From: Coemansia sp. RSA 1804
Taxonomy: Eukaryota; Kickxellomycota; Kickxellomycetes; Kickxellales; Kickxellaceae
Reading direction: 5' to 3'
Length of the DNA: 64,000 bases
NCBI GenBank assembly: GCA_027578815.1
Contig: JANBTH010000009.1
Location: 12,486 to 76,485, forward strand
Under the pieces are notes generated by a model, which did not search any database, was not told the DNA's origin, and saw only the letters and a list, made by a program, of their open reading frames with translations. The position numbers were made by a program, and so were the translations under genes. Below are positions 39,992-50,587 of this stretch, one piece after another. Positions within the stretch are counted from its first letter, which is position 1. Each line of letters opens with the position of its first letter.

Positions 39992-41401
39992 CTAGCCGCT
40001 CTCTCCCCACTTGACGTCGCACATGTCGTCAACCACGCCAATGCGGTGGTACAGCGTGCGGGCGCGCACGTACTTGTCAGACTCTCTGCTGGCAGCAACC
40101 AGCGCATCCGCCGCGTCCTGGCGCGCCCTGGCGTCCCAGTCGCGCGTGGCCGCCTCAAACGCATCGCACGCAGACTCCCGCGCACGGAGCGCCGCATTCC
40201 GCTCCTCGGCCCGGAACATGGCGCCGTTCTCGTCCGGCTCGGGCAGAACATACTCGAAGCGGAACGGATCGGTTCCGCCGTACTCCGTCGGCAGGTTCTC
40301 GGGCGCAATGAACTTGTGCAGCTCCTGCGGGCTGCCTGCAAACTGCACCTTGGAGGCCACGACGGGGTCCAGGAGCGGCCGGATGAGCTTCCACAGGCTG
40401 TAGAAGATCCACGATGCGTTGTAGATCAGCACCAGGCCCAAGCACTCGGGGTAGTAGTGCTCCAGATAGTGCAGGAAGGTCTTGAAGAAGGTCCAGTCCA
40501 TGTTTGCCAGCGCCATGTCGGTGGTATCGAAAACAAGACAGACCTTCTCGACTGGCGGATGCAGAAACAGGCGCGAAACCTCCATCAGATGGACCGTGTA
40601 GTCAAGCATGTGGTCAGCCGGCTGCGCCTGCGGATCGTTGAGGCGCACGGGAATGTAGAGCACTGGCTGGCCCAGCCGGTCGGTCTTGTGGATCACGCCG
40701 ATGCCGCGCCGCAGCAGCCGCCAGTTCAGCTCCGACTCGCCCACCCACACAACCCAGTCGATCTCCTCGTCCAGCCGCCACCGCAGGCACGTGAGCAGCA
40801 TCTCCAGCGCTGCGTCGACGTTCCACTTGCGCGCGCGCAGGAAGCGCAGCAGCAGGACGTCCGGATGGTCGCACAGCACGGCGCCCCAGAATGCATCGCG
40901 GATGCTCCGCTGCGCATGGTGCGCTGCCGTCTGGATGAACGGCGGCGGCGCGCTTGAATGCGGCGCCACCTGCGCAACAAGCTGCAGGTCCTGCTGCTTC
41001 TCCTGCTGCTTCTTCTTCTGCAGGTCGGCACTCGACTTTGACGTGCCAAACCCAAACCACCCGCCGATGCCGCCTTTAATGCTGCTGCTGCTGCTGCTGC
41101 TACCGGCACCCGCAGGTTCTGGCTGCGGCGTCGACATCCGATCCGTGCTGCTGTTATTGTTGTTGACTGCGCGCACCCGAGTACTGCGCTTGAGCGTGGT
41201 GCGCGCTGTGTCCTCCGGCTGCTCCGTCTGCGATATCTCCTGCGTCGACTTTTCAAACGACCGGAGCAGCTTCCTCCACAGCTTCTTCAGCAGCGCCTCC
41301 TGCTCGGGCGTCAGGTGGCCCAGCGTGCCGTCCAGGTTGAGCTTGCCGCTTTCGTACTGCGCGACCACCAGCTCTGGCGTGATTGGCGCTGTGGACGACA
41401 T
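39992..41401 (-). CDS. CRAL-TRIO (Sec14-like) lipid-binding protein
   Basis: A 469-residue protein from ATG 41401 (MSSTAPITPELV); the open frame upstream lacks ATG and is CT-rich leader. Residues about 20-110 form an N-terminal helix and a long Ser/Gln-rich linker. CRAL-TRIO-N follows (PDVLLLRFLRARKWNVDAAL), then the CRAL-TRIO lipid pocket (GVIHKTDRLGQPVLYIPVR to FIAPENLPTEYGG, about 230-395), with VCLVFDTTDMALANMDW and NASWIFYSLWKLIRPLLDP. Such proteins exchange phosphatidylinositol and other lipids between membranes. An Ala/Arg/Glu-rich helical C-terminal extension (about 400-469) is additional. No signal peptide or TM segment, so cytosolic or peripheral. Divergent from ATP-citrate lyase. 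Confidence 0.92.
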   Translation of the reverse strand: MSSTAPITPELVVAQYESGKLNLDGTLGHLTPEQEALLKKLWRKLLRSFEKSTQEISQTEQPEDTARTTLKRSTRVRAVNNNNSSTDRMSTPQPEPAGAGSSSSSSSIKGGIGGWFGFGTSKSSADLQKKKQQEKQQDLQLVAQVAPHSSAPPPFIQTAAHHAQRSIRDAFWGAVLCDHPDVLLLRFLRARKWNVDAALEMLLTCLRWRLDEEIDWVVWVGESELNWRLLRRGIGVIHKTDRLGQPVLYIPVRLNDPQAQPADHMLDYTVHLMEVSRLFLHPPVEKVCLVFDTTDMALANMDWTFFKTFLHYLEHYYPECLGLVLIYNASWIFYSLWKLIRPLLDPVVASKVQFAGSPQELHKFIAPENLPTEYGGTDPFRFEYVLPEPDENGAMFRAEERNAALRARESACDAFEAATRDWDARARQDAADALVAASRESDKYVRARTLYHRIGVVDDMCDVKWGESG

Positions 41402-43492
41402 TGTATAAGTTGGAATAGAATGTGGGGTTGGATTCGACGGATGTGGTTCAGCGATTAGGTTGGGTTGTCGAGTCACAGGGTTCAAGATGAGAGAAAGCGA
41501 GAGAGAGAGAGAGAAAAGGGAGGGGAGTTTCGAACAAAGAGAAGCCGGGCGCACAGGATGTTGTTGTGGGTGATGGCGGGTGGGTGGATGAGGGCTGTAG
41601 GGTCTAGGCAGGCGCGGAAGAGAATACCTCAGTTGTTGCGGATTATTTGTGGTGGTGGTTGGTGGCTGTCTCGTCTTTCTTTCTTTTGCACAGCGGGGCG
41701 GCGGGGCTAGAGGAAGAGCCTTTCTTTCTGCAGCGCAAGGCGGAATTTGATGCAAGCCAAGCCAAGCCAATCCGAGCGCGCATGGGAATGGCCGAGTTTA
41801 GGCAGACCAGCAAGCCAACAACAGAAACAAAGCAACAACGGCCACTAATCAATCAATCCAATCCAATCCAATCCAATCAATCAATCAGTCTGCGCTTCTG
41901 CTGCTGCCACAATCCACGTGACGACGGCACCTGGCGATGCAATTGCGCCACCCGCTCCGGACCAAAATCCCAGAATCCCAGAATCCCAGAATCTCAAGAT
42001 CCCAGAATCACAGGAGATCATCAAGATCAGAGACAAACCGACTGGTTCCCAGCACTAGCGAGAGCCAGATCCTTTTCCCTTTCCCCTCTCTCTGTTGTTG
42101 TTGTTGGGGGGGGGGANNNNNNNNNNNNNNNNNNNNNNNNNNNNNNNNNNNNNNNNNNNNNNNNNNNNNNNNNNNNNNNNNNNNNNNNNNNNNNNNNNNN
42201 NNNNNNNNNNNNNTCGGGGGGGGGGAAGATGAAGAAAGGCGGGCTGTTTGCAATGGAAGCAAAAAGTTCCATGTCATCATTCTGGCTTTTCGGCGCCTTG
42301 TCCGACGAAAACGTGGAGGTTTTTTGGTTGTGGGCATCGCTGACAATGGAAAGTCGCTGGACCTTTTTTATTTTCATTTCTATTTTTGCTCATCGTTTCT
42401 CTCCGCGTTCCCACCGAGCCTCCTTCATCCCTTGGCAAAGAAGAAAAAAGGGGGAGGAACAAAATAAAGGCGCATTTGTTTCGTCAAAATAAGGCCGTGT
42501 GAGAGAAACGGGACGATTGATCCTCCTTCCACCCCCCCCCCCAATTCCCATTAGAGGAAAAGGAAGGGAAACTGTGAGTGCGCAAAAAAACAAAACATGA
42601 GATTTCCATATAAAAGGAAACGCCGGGTTTTATTTATTTATCCCAGCTGCTGCCAGAAAATAAACTTGCTCATGCTCGCTGGGAGTTTTTTGTTGTAACC
42701 TTTGTTTTTAATTCATCTTCACCTGTTTCTTCTCTTCTTCGTGTCTATACATCAATAGAAACGCCTTGTTGTTTTTCTCTTCAGTAAGTACTAGGCCCAA
42801 GAAGAGCCTTCCCCTCCTTTGGTGCTATAATGAGTAGTATCGCTTCCTGATCTCATGCGTGGCGAGCGCTCTCCCCCAAAATAAAGAAGCCAGCCAGAGA
42901 ATAGTAAGGGAAAAAAGAAGAGGCAATGGCGGTGGAGGAAACCAGCGTGGCTGGATAAAAAATGAAGCATGCTGGTCGATTTATTTATTTACTCATCTAT
43001 TGCGCATTACTGCATGCTCGGTTGCTGCTTTCCTTTCCTTGTTGCGAAATATTGGGCAAAAGCAGCAACAGCATTCGCTCATTTCTGCTTACTTTTCATC
43101 TTCCCCCAATCCAACCACAGCTGGCCAACGAAAAACAACAACAACAACAACACAGCAGCTAGCATTAGCTCATCCGGCCCTGCCAAAGACACGCCAGAAA
43201 AAAAAACAGGAAATAGCAGCAGCCACTCGCTTTACTGGGCTGAAAAAAAAATTATGCTATGCATGAAGACTGGGAACCACAGCCGCTCATTATGCCTCTC
43301 TTTCCCTTTTTCTTTCTCTTTCTCTTGCCTGTTTATTTCTACTAAAGCTTGTTTTCTCTTCTCTCTCTTTCTCTCTTTCTGTGAAACACTCGTAGTAGTA
43401 GCAGCAGCAGCAGCAGCAATAGTAACAACGCACCACCATCTCTTACTCTTCATCTTGTTCACCCAAAAGTCTTCTTTAGTCAACTATTAACA
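41402..43492. other. Divergent intergenic region with an assembly gap
   Basis: Shared 5' flank of the CRAL-TRIO gene and ATP-citrate lyase. Contains CT-rich leader, CCAAT-like AATCC repeats (41849-41888), an imperfect CCCAGAAT repeat (41968-42010), the N gap, and a CATATAAAAGG TATA-like element at 42607-42617. That is about 880 bp before the lyase start, so a long leader or a 5' UTR intron is possible. ORFs spanning the gap are not credible. Confidence 0.4.
42117..42213. other. Assembly gap (97 N)
   Basis: A run of 97 Ns flanked on both sides by G homopolymers (ten or more Gs), so the break probably reflects a poly-G/poly-C tract that sequencing could not cross. Confidence 0.99.
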
Positions 43493-46400
43493 ATGTCTGC
43501 AAAAGCTGTACGCGAATACGACGGCAAGCTCCTGCTAGCCAACTACCTGCTGCAGTCGCCAACGGTGGCAGCCGAGAAGCCCACGGCAGCGTTTGTTCCA
43601 CCGCAGCCGCGTCTGGCGCAGGTGAATCTGGCGCATGTCAGCACCTCCGAGCCAGCGGACAAGATAGCCCAGGCAGTGGCGGAGGCGCTTGATGCGGCGG
43701 AGCGGCAAAACCCGTGGCTGGCGACAACCAAGCTTGTTGCCAAGCCGGATCAACTGATCAAGCGGCGCGGCAAGAGCGGGCTGCTCCTGCTCAACGCGGA
43801 CTGGGCAAGCGTCAAGGAGTGGATCAGCGAGCGCGCAGTCAAGGAGGTCAGCGTGGGGACGATCAGCGGAGTGCTGAAGACGTTCCTGGTTGAGCCGTTT
43901 GTGCCGCATCCGCAGGACGCCGAGTACTACGTGTGCATCCAGTCGCATCGCGAGGGCGACGAGATTCTGTTCACGCACGAGGGCGGAATCGATATCGGCG
44001 ATGTCGACGCAAAGGCCACGCGGCTGGCTGTGCCAATCGACCAGCCGCTGGCATCGAGCAGCGAGATCGAGGCGGCGCTGCTGGGCGACATTGCCAGCGA
44101 GACGCAGAAGCATGCGCTGGCGACGTTCATTGAGCGGCTGTACGCGGTGTACGTTGATCTGAACTTTACGTATCTGGAGATCAACCCGCTGGTTGTGCTC
44201 GAGGCAGCCGATGGCAGCGCACCGCAGGTGGTGTATCTGGATCTGGCGGCCAAGCTTGACCAGACGGCGGAGTTTGAGTCTGGCGACAAGTGGGCCAAGG
44301 CGCGCGGCGGCGCAGCCATGGAGTTCCCGGCGCCATTCGGCCGCGAGCTCAGCAAGGAGGAGGCGTACATCCAGGAGCTGGATGCCAAGACGGGCGCATC
44401 GCTGAAGCTGACGATTCTCAACAAGAACGGGCGCGTGTGGACGATGGTTGCAGGCGGCGGAGCGAGCGTGGTCTACTCCGACGCAATTGCAGCGCTCGGA
44501 TACGCGCACGAGCTGGCCAACTACGGCGAGTACTCGGGAGCGCCGTCGGAGACGCAGACGTACGAGTACGCCAAGACGATTCTTGATCTGATGACGCGCA
44601 CGCAGCATCCCGACGGCAAGGTGCTGATCATCGGCGGCGGCATCGCCAACTTCACCAACGTTGCAACCACATTCAAGGGCATCATCCGCGCGCTTGTCGA
44701 GTACAAGCAGGCGCTGGCTGCCACCGGAGTGCGCGTGTTTGTGCGGCGCGCCGGCCCCAACTGGCAGGAAGGCCTCCGCGCCATGCGCGAGCTGGGCGAG
44801 ACGCTGGGCATCGAGATCCGCGTGTACGGGCCCGAGACGCACGTGACGGCGATTGTTCCGCTGGCGCTTGGCAAGACGTCGGCTGGCGCTGTTGGCGGCG
44901 GCTTCAAGGACTCGCTGGCGAAGCAGATTCCCGACTCGACGGCAGCCAGCACGCCCGGCACGCCCGGGCAGATGGAGGTTGATCCGCTGCGCTCGGGCGC
45001 AGCTTCTGTAGCACCCTCGGCCCCAGCAGCTGTTGCTGCTGCTACCGCAGCCGATGCCGCCGCGCAGGAGGCAGCGCCGTGGTACGCGCCATTCAGCGCC
45101 AGCACTCGCGCCATCGTCTACGGCATGCAGCCGCGTGCGGTGCAGGGCATGCTTGACTTTGACTTCATCTGCAAGCGCTCCGTGCCGTCGGTTGCGTGCA
45201 TGGTGTATCCGTTTGGCGGAAACCACGTGCAGAAGTTCTACTGGGGCACCAAGGAAACTCTGCTGCCGGTGTTTGCGTCGCTGAAGGAGGCTGTGCGCCA
45301 GTTCCCCGAGGCCGACACTGTTGTCAACTTTGCTTCGTGCCGCTCGGTGTTTGAGTCGACGAAGGAGATGCTTGGGCATCCGCAGCTGCGCACAATCTCC
45401 ATCATCGCCGAGGGCGTTCCCGAGCGCCATACGCGCAAGATCATCAGCATGTCGCAGAAGGCCGGCGTGTGCATCATTGGCCCGGCAACCGTCGGCGGCA
45501 TCAAGCCCGGCTGCTTCAAGATCGGCAACACCGGCGGCATGATGGACAACATTGCTGCCTCCAAGCTGTATCGCCCAGGCTCCGTTGCGTATGTGTCCAA
45601 GTCGGGCGGCATGTCGAACGAGCTCAACAACATTGTTGCGCGCACCACCGACGGCGTCTACGAGGGCGTGGCGATCGGCGGCGACCGGTATCCCGGCACG
45701 ACGTTCCTGGACCACATGATGCGCTACGAGGCAGACCCTGCATGCAAGATGCTGCTGCTACTTGGCGAGGTTGGCGGCGTTGAGGAGTACAAGGTTGCCG
45801 AGGCCGTGCGCGCCAAGCGCATCACGAAGCCAGTTGTCGCGTGGTGCATCGGCACGTGCGCTGGCATGTTCGAGACGGAGGTGCAGTTCGGCCACGCCGG
45901 CGCACTGGCCAACTCCGACAGCGAGACGGCCGATGCCAAGAACGCCGCCATGCGTGCTGCTGGCATCCATGTGCCCGATACCTTTGAGGCGCTGCCGGCG
46001 CTGCTGAACCAGGTCTACTCGGATCTGGTGCAGACCGGCCGCATCGTGCCGCGTCCCGAGATGGAGCCGCCAAAGATCCCCATTGACTACGCCTGGGCGC
46101 AGGAGCTCGGCCTTGTGCGCAAGCCTGCGTCGTTTGTGTCGACTATTTGCGACGACCGTGGCCAGGAGCTTCTGTACGCCGGCATGCGCATCTCGGATGT
46201 CTTCAAGGAGGACATTGGCATTGGCGGAGTGCTGTCGCTATTGTGGTTCAAGCGCCGTCTGCCCGATTACGCCTGCAAGTTCATCGAGATGGTCCTTATG
46301 CTGACGGCGGACCACGGTCCCGCGGTCTCGGGTGCGCATAACACAATCGTCACTGCGCGTGCCGGAAAGGATCTGATCTCGTCGCTGTGCTCGGGTCTGC

Positions 46401-46963
46401 TGACGATTGGCGACCGCTTTGGCGGCGCGCTCGACGGAGCTGCGGATCTGTTCTCTGGCGCCTACGACAAGGGCCTGACGCCGCGCGAGTTTGTCGACTC
46501 GATGCGTCGCCAGAACAAGCTGATCCTGGGCATTGGCCACAAGATCAAATCGCGCACCAACCCCGATCTGCGTGTCACAATCATCACCGAGTTTGCGCAC
46601 AAGCACTTCCCGGCTACACCCATCCTCGACTACGCGCGCTCCGTCGAGGGCATCACCACCGCCAAGAAGGACAACCTGATTCTCAACGTCGATGGCGCCA
46701 TCGGTGTGCTGTTTGTTGATCTTCTCCGTCACTCTGGCGCCTTCTCGCGCGAGGAAGCCGATGAGTACGCGCGTATCGGCACGCTCAACGGACTGTTTGT
46801 GCTGGGCCGCTCGATTGGTTTCATCGGCCATTATCTTGACCAGAAGAGGCTGAAGCAGGGCCTCTACCGCCATCCGTGGGACGACATCTCCTACCTCAAC
46901 CCGTCTGTCATGCAGAGCGAGCGGGTGCAGGTTGGCGCCTCGAAGATAGCCGCCAAGCAGTGA
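43493..46963 (+). CDS. ACLY: ATP-citrate synthase, single-chain
   Basis: A 1156-residue enzyme that turns cytosolic citrate, CoA and ATP into acetyl-CoA and oxaloacetate, feeding lipid and sterol synthesis and protein acetylation. The N-terminal half has the ATP-grasp and citrate-binding regions ([32 protein letters not shown]). A Pro/Ala/Ser linker (about 480-535) is followed by the CoA-binding region, then QFGHAGA with the phosphorylated His801. The C-terminal citrate-synthase-like lyase domain has [27 protein letters not shown]. Human ACLY is 1101 residues with the same order, whereas most ascomycetes split it into two genes; the fused form fits a basal fungus. No introns. Strong GC3 bias makes a 726-codon antisense shadow. 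Confidence 0.97.
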   Translation: MSAKAVREYDGKLLLANYLLQSPTVAAEKPTAAFVPPQPRLAQVNLAHVSTSEPADKIAQAVAEALDAAERQNPWLATTKLVAKPDQLIKRRGKSGLLLLNADWASVKEWISERAVKEVSVGTISGVLKTFLVEPFVPHPQDAEYYVCIQSHREGDEILFTHEGGIDIGDVDAKATRLAVPIDQPLASSSEIEAALLGDIASETQKHALATFIERLYAVYVDLNFTYLEINPLVVLEAADGSAPQVVYLDLAAKLDQTAEFESGDKWAKARGGAAMEFPAPFGRELSKEEAYIQELDAKTGASLKLTILNKNGRVWTMVAGGGASVVYSDAIAALGYAHELANYGEYSGAPSETQTYEYAKTILDLMTRTQHPDGKVLIIGGGIANFTNVATTFKGIIRALVEYKQALAATGVRVFVRRAGPNWQEGLRAMRELGETLGIEIRVYGPETHVTAIVPLALGKTSAGAVGGGFKDSLAKQIPDSTAASTPGTPGQMEVDPLRSGAASVAPSAPAAVAAATAADAAAQEAAPWYAPFSASTRAIVYGMQPRAVQGMLDFDFICKRSVPSVACMVYPFGGNHVQKFYWGTKETLLPVFASLKEAVRQFPEADTVVNFASCRSVFESTKEMLGHPQLRTISIIAEGVPERHTRKIISMSQKAGVCIIGPATVGGIKPGCFKIGNTGGMMDNIAASKLYRPGSVAYVSKSGGMSNELNNIVARTTDGVYEGVAIGGDRYPGTTFLDHMMRYEADPACKMLLLLGEVGGVEEYKVAEAVRAKRITKPVVAWCIGTCAGMFETEVQFGHAGALANSDSETADAKNAAMRAAGIHVPDTFEALPALLNQVYSDLVQTGRIVPRPEMEPPKIPIDYAWAQELGLVRKPASFVSTICDDRGQELLYAGMRISDVFKEDIGIGGVLSLLWFKRRLPDYACKFIEMVLMLTADHGPAVSGAHNTIVTARAGKDLISSLCSGLLTIGDRFGGALDGAADLFSGAYDKGLTPREFVDSMRRQNKLILGIGHKIKSRTNPDLRVTIITEFAHKHFPATPILDYARSVEGITTAKKDNLILNVDGAIGVLFVDLLRHSGAFSREEADEYARIGTLNGLFVLGRSIGFIGHYLDQKRLKQGLYRHPWDDISYLNPSVMQSERVQVGASKIAAKQ

Positions 46964-47825
46964 GTGGTTTGGAATGGAAACAACTATTGTCTTCTATTTT
47001 GCAACTTTTTTATTTTTATTTTTCACCTCTGGCCAATAAAAACAATGTTGTTAGAGTCGTGTGTGCCGCTTTTACTTGTTTGTTGCGGCAGCAGGGGGTG
47101 AAAGGATCTGCTGTTGCGATTGCTGCTGCTGCCCTATTTCCCATTTCCCATTTTGGGCATCGCTGTTGAGGGGACAAGATGCATTCGATATGTGGACCAC
47201 ATAGCAATAATGATTGTAGACTGTATGTGTCAGCAAAAAAACGGTTTAGTCAATAGTCCACATGAGAAACTGTCTTTTTTAGAGTGTGAAGCAGAGTTTG
47301 TTTCCGAATATCTGCGATGAGGACCATCATTCAACCACAGCACGGGAATATTTACAGAGAGTTTTTTTTTGTTTCCTGCTTTTGGTTGCAAATCTGTAAA
47401 CAAAAAAACCCCTCTCCCCCTTTTTTCACATATGTGCGTAGAAAGAGAGAAAGAAAGAGAGAAAGAAAGAAACAAGTGATGTGTGTATGTCTGCTGCTGT
47501 GTGGACGGGAAAGGCAATGTGAAGGCGAACGCGAGACAGAACAGAAAGGGGGGGAATGTGGATAGGGTCTATGAAATGTGGTTTATTTTTATTTTGTTTT
47601 TGTTTTTCACTCGACCCTTTCGCTCCCCACTCCCTCACTTTTGTTTCAGGGTCTTCTCTATCTATAACACCATCTGTTCATTCATTTACTCCTATTATTT
47701 TTTTATCTCTGGTCCTTTATAATTACCCCCCTATCACGCAATATAAACGCATATTATTTACATTCACGACATTTTCTTTATTTACTACAGTTTATTATTA
47801 TTATCATTATCATTTATATGCCAGA
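46964..47825. other. Intergenic DNA: ACLY 3' flank and pseudokinase leader
   Basis: ORFs here are low complexity. GAAA/GAGA tract at 47442-47471. TTGTTTCAG at 47641-47649 resembles a splice acceptor in the pseudokinase 5' UTR. Confidence 0.35.
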
Positions 47826-48510
47826 ATGGGCGCGGCTATATCCAAAGTCAAGGCTGAGTTGTACAGAAACGCACCATCATCTCGACGCAAGTCATCCGAA
47901 GCTAGCAGAGAGAAATATCCTACCACTCCTCAACCTCCTCCTCCTCCTCCTGGCGTGATGGGGCTGCACAACTTTAACCTCGGACAGAGAATACGGCTGG
48001 GCACCGAGATCCAGGTAATCGAGCACAAGGAGACGCAGGCACTCTACGCACTCACATCCATAGGCATTTCCAGCCAGGAAGAAGAAGACGAAATAGCGAG
48101 CTTTGTAACCAAACGCAACACGCTCGAGCGACTGGACCACCCATTCATCGTGACGCTGGCATACTCGTTCCAAGACGCCCACCACTTGCACATCGTCACC
48201 GACCTGGTCACCGGCGGCACGCTGCAGGCGCACATGGAGGTGTGTGAGTATTTCAGCGAGAGCGTTGTGCGTCTGTGGGCTGCGCAGCTGGCATGCGCCA
48301 TCCACTACATGCATGCGGCGCACGGGCTAGTGCATGGCAACATCAGTGCGTCCACCGTGTTGTTGGACAAGTGTGGCCATGCGATGGTTGATGGCGGCGC
48401 GGCGCAGGCGCTGCTGGGAGCCGGTGCGTTTGCAGTCGACTGGTATGCGCTGGGCGCACTCATGTACCGGTGTGTCTATGGCAAGCAGTACCACCATCCG
48501 CGGCGCCCAA

Positions 48511-48541
<31 letters not shown>

Positions 48542-49859
48542 TGCCAATGCGAATGCACAGAGCGTGCTGTGGTTTCCTGTTGTGAGTCAGCGGGTCACAC
48601 ACGACTGCATGTCGGCCATCCGTGGGCTTCTAAACACGGATCCCGAAACCAGTCTGGGCGGCCACAGCGCCGATGGTATGCAGCGACTAAGAAAACATCC
48701 GTTCTTTGCCACGCTTGACTGGGAGCTGCTGGAGGAGCGGCAGCATCTCTCGCTGTACGTGCCAAACAACGTGGTTGGCGGAATACGCAGCGACAGCACC
48801 GAGACTATCAATACTACCTATAGTGGTGGTGGTGGTGGCAGAAGAGTGCGTGTGCCCGAGTTCCTCGACTATAACCATGCCGAGTACACCGGGTTCAAAC
48901 AGTGCTACTTTGCTCGCGACACGATGCCCGAGGAAGTGGTTTTGGGCGGCCAGCATCTCGGGCGCAACCACAGTATCAACAGCTACATGACGCCTCCGCA
49001 GGGGGTTCCCATTGATCCGCACACATGGGGGGCGATGCATCCGCACCAGCGAGCGCTAGCCATCCGGTATAGTTGCAAGCTTGAGAAGACGCACGAGCTG
49101 TACTCGGCGGCGGCGGAGATGATGGAGGAGGACAATACGGCCGACATGTACAGCAGCTGCCACGATGACAACGATTATGATGCGGAGGATATGGAGAGCG
49201 TGTTTCTGTCAATGTACTCGCTAACTAGCGCCTCGTTGCTGTCGATGACGCGAGGTGATGCAGCGGGGATGCCAAACAATCGGTCGACTATTATACTGAC
49301 GGCGCCAATAAAGAGCGCAACCGCAGCAGCAGTAGCAGCAGCAGCAGGGGGGAGTGTGCATCAGCTGGCGGATGAAAAGCAGAAGATGAACCTGCTGATG
49401 AAGGAGAACAATTATCAGAAGAGCAGCCAGTCGCTTCACGTGGGCCAGCAGCAGCGGTATATACTCACGGCTGACGGTCCCAGACCACTGCTGGCATCAA
49501 ATGTGCCTCGTCTCAAGCCCATTGCGGCAGCAGAGTGGAACCGGCCGCAGAACAAGGCGGTTGAGGCTGTGAAGGAGAAGGAGAGCGAGCAGGGAGTGCT
49601 GCGGAGCAAGGGGTTGCCGGTGACCGCAAGACCAGCAGCATCAGCAGTAGCAGTTTTAACACAAGATGCATCAAAAGCAATGACAGCGTCGTTTCCATCC
49701 CGCGGTCCATCAGCGACGGTGATGATGCTGATGCAACAGCAGCAGCAGAAGCAACAACACCAACAACACCAGCAGCAAAACCAGCGGTATCCTGGTAATA
49801 ATAACGATAAAGACAATAACGATAATGACGATGACGATGAAGGCTGGGAAATCGTCTAA
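47826..49859 (+). CDS. YANK/STK32-type pseudokinase with N-myristoylation motif
   Basis: A 677-residue protein from ATG 47826, chosen because MGAAISK is a myristoylation motif and matches the MGxNxS start of STK32 (YANK) kinases; the frame upstream is T-rich leader. The kinase-like domain (about 48-290) keeps YANK landmarks: LDHPFIVTLAYSFQD, VTDLVTGGTL, AVDWYALGALMYR. The catalytic parts are lost: the VAIK Lys is Thr77 (YALT), HRD is HGN (170-172), DFG is DGG (189-191), the Gly loop is RLGTEI, and the activation loop shrinks to about 15 residues with no APE. It should be a membrane-linked scaffold, not a kinase. A long Gln-, Ala- and Ser-rich C-terminal region ends in poly-Asn/Asp and EGWEIV. 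Confidence 0.85.
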
Positions 49860-50587
49860 GCCACCGCTGCCACATGACTGACCATCCAGAAAAAAGAAGC
49901 CACTCTGCCAACGGCTCTGGCTAAAAGAAAACACCACAACACCATATGTCCACTATGTTTCATTCCATTTCATTTCATATTATTCCACTTCATTTCATCT
50001 TTCATTCCCCTTAACCTGTTCTGTGCTGTTCTGTGTGAATAAATCAATTTAGGCGATTTTAAAGTCTCGTTTCCAACTGCATCCCAGCCAATATCAAGAT
50101 TGATATTGATGATATCCATATTCCAGTCATGCACGTTTACGTAATAGCAGCAGCAAGAAGCAAGAAGCGAGAAGCAAGCAGTGTGAGGCCGTGTGATTGG
50201 GGGGAGAAACGGAAGAATACAACAACCAAAATTCACGCAGTCAACCAAACAGTCAGTCAGGCGGACAAGCCCGGCCCGACGGAGACTCATCATCTCATCT
50301 CATCGCTTTTTTTTTTTTTCATCTGGGCTTGGCTGGCAGCCGAGAAAAGAAAGGGGGGTGAGACAGGTATATAAGACACGGGGCTTTCCCGAAAAACTCA
50401 TAATCCCTTTCTGCCCTCTTTCTCCTTTCTTTCTAATCCATTTTCACTCTTACACTTTTTTTTATTTTAAAATAAAAGCCTGCACCCCTTTTTTCATTCC
50501 ACAACCAACCTTCCCCCCCCCCATTATTACACCTTGTTTTTTCTGTTCATCTAAAAAGAAGATAGAGAGCGTGTGAATATCAAAAGA
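49860..50587. other. Intergenic DNA with AMP deaminase promoter
   Basis: TATATAAG at 50368-50375, 213 bp before the AMP deaminase start. Flanking C9 and T12 tracts. No gene. Confidence 0.45.

Noticed and set aside
41647..42492. ORFs crossing the N gap
   Set aside because: Open only because Ns are translated as X.
43535..45715. 726-codon minus-strand ORF
   Set aside because: Antisense shadow of ATP-citrate lyase, same cause.
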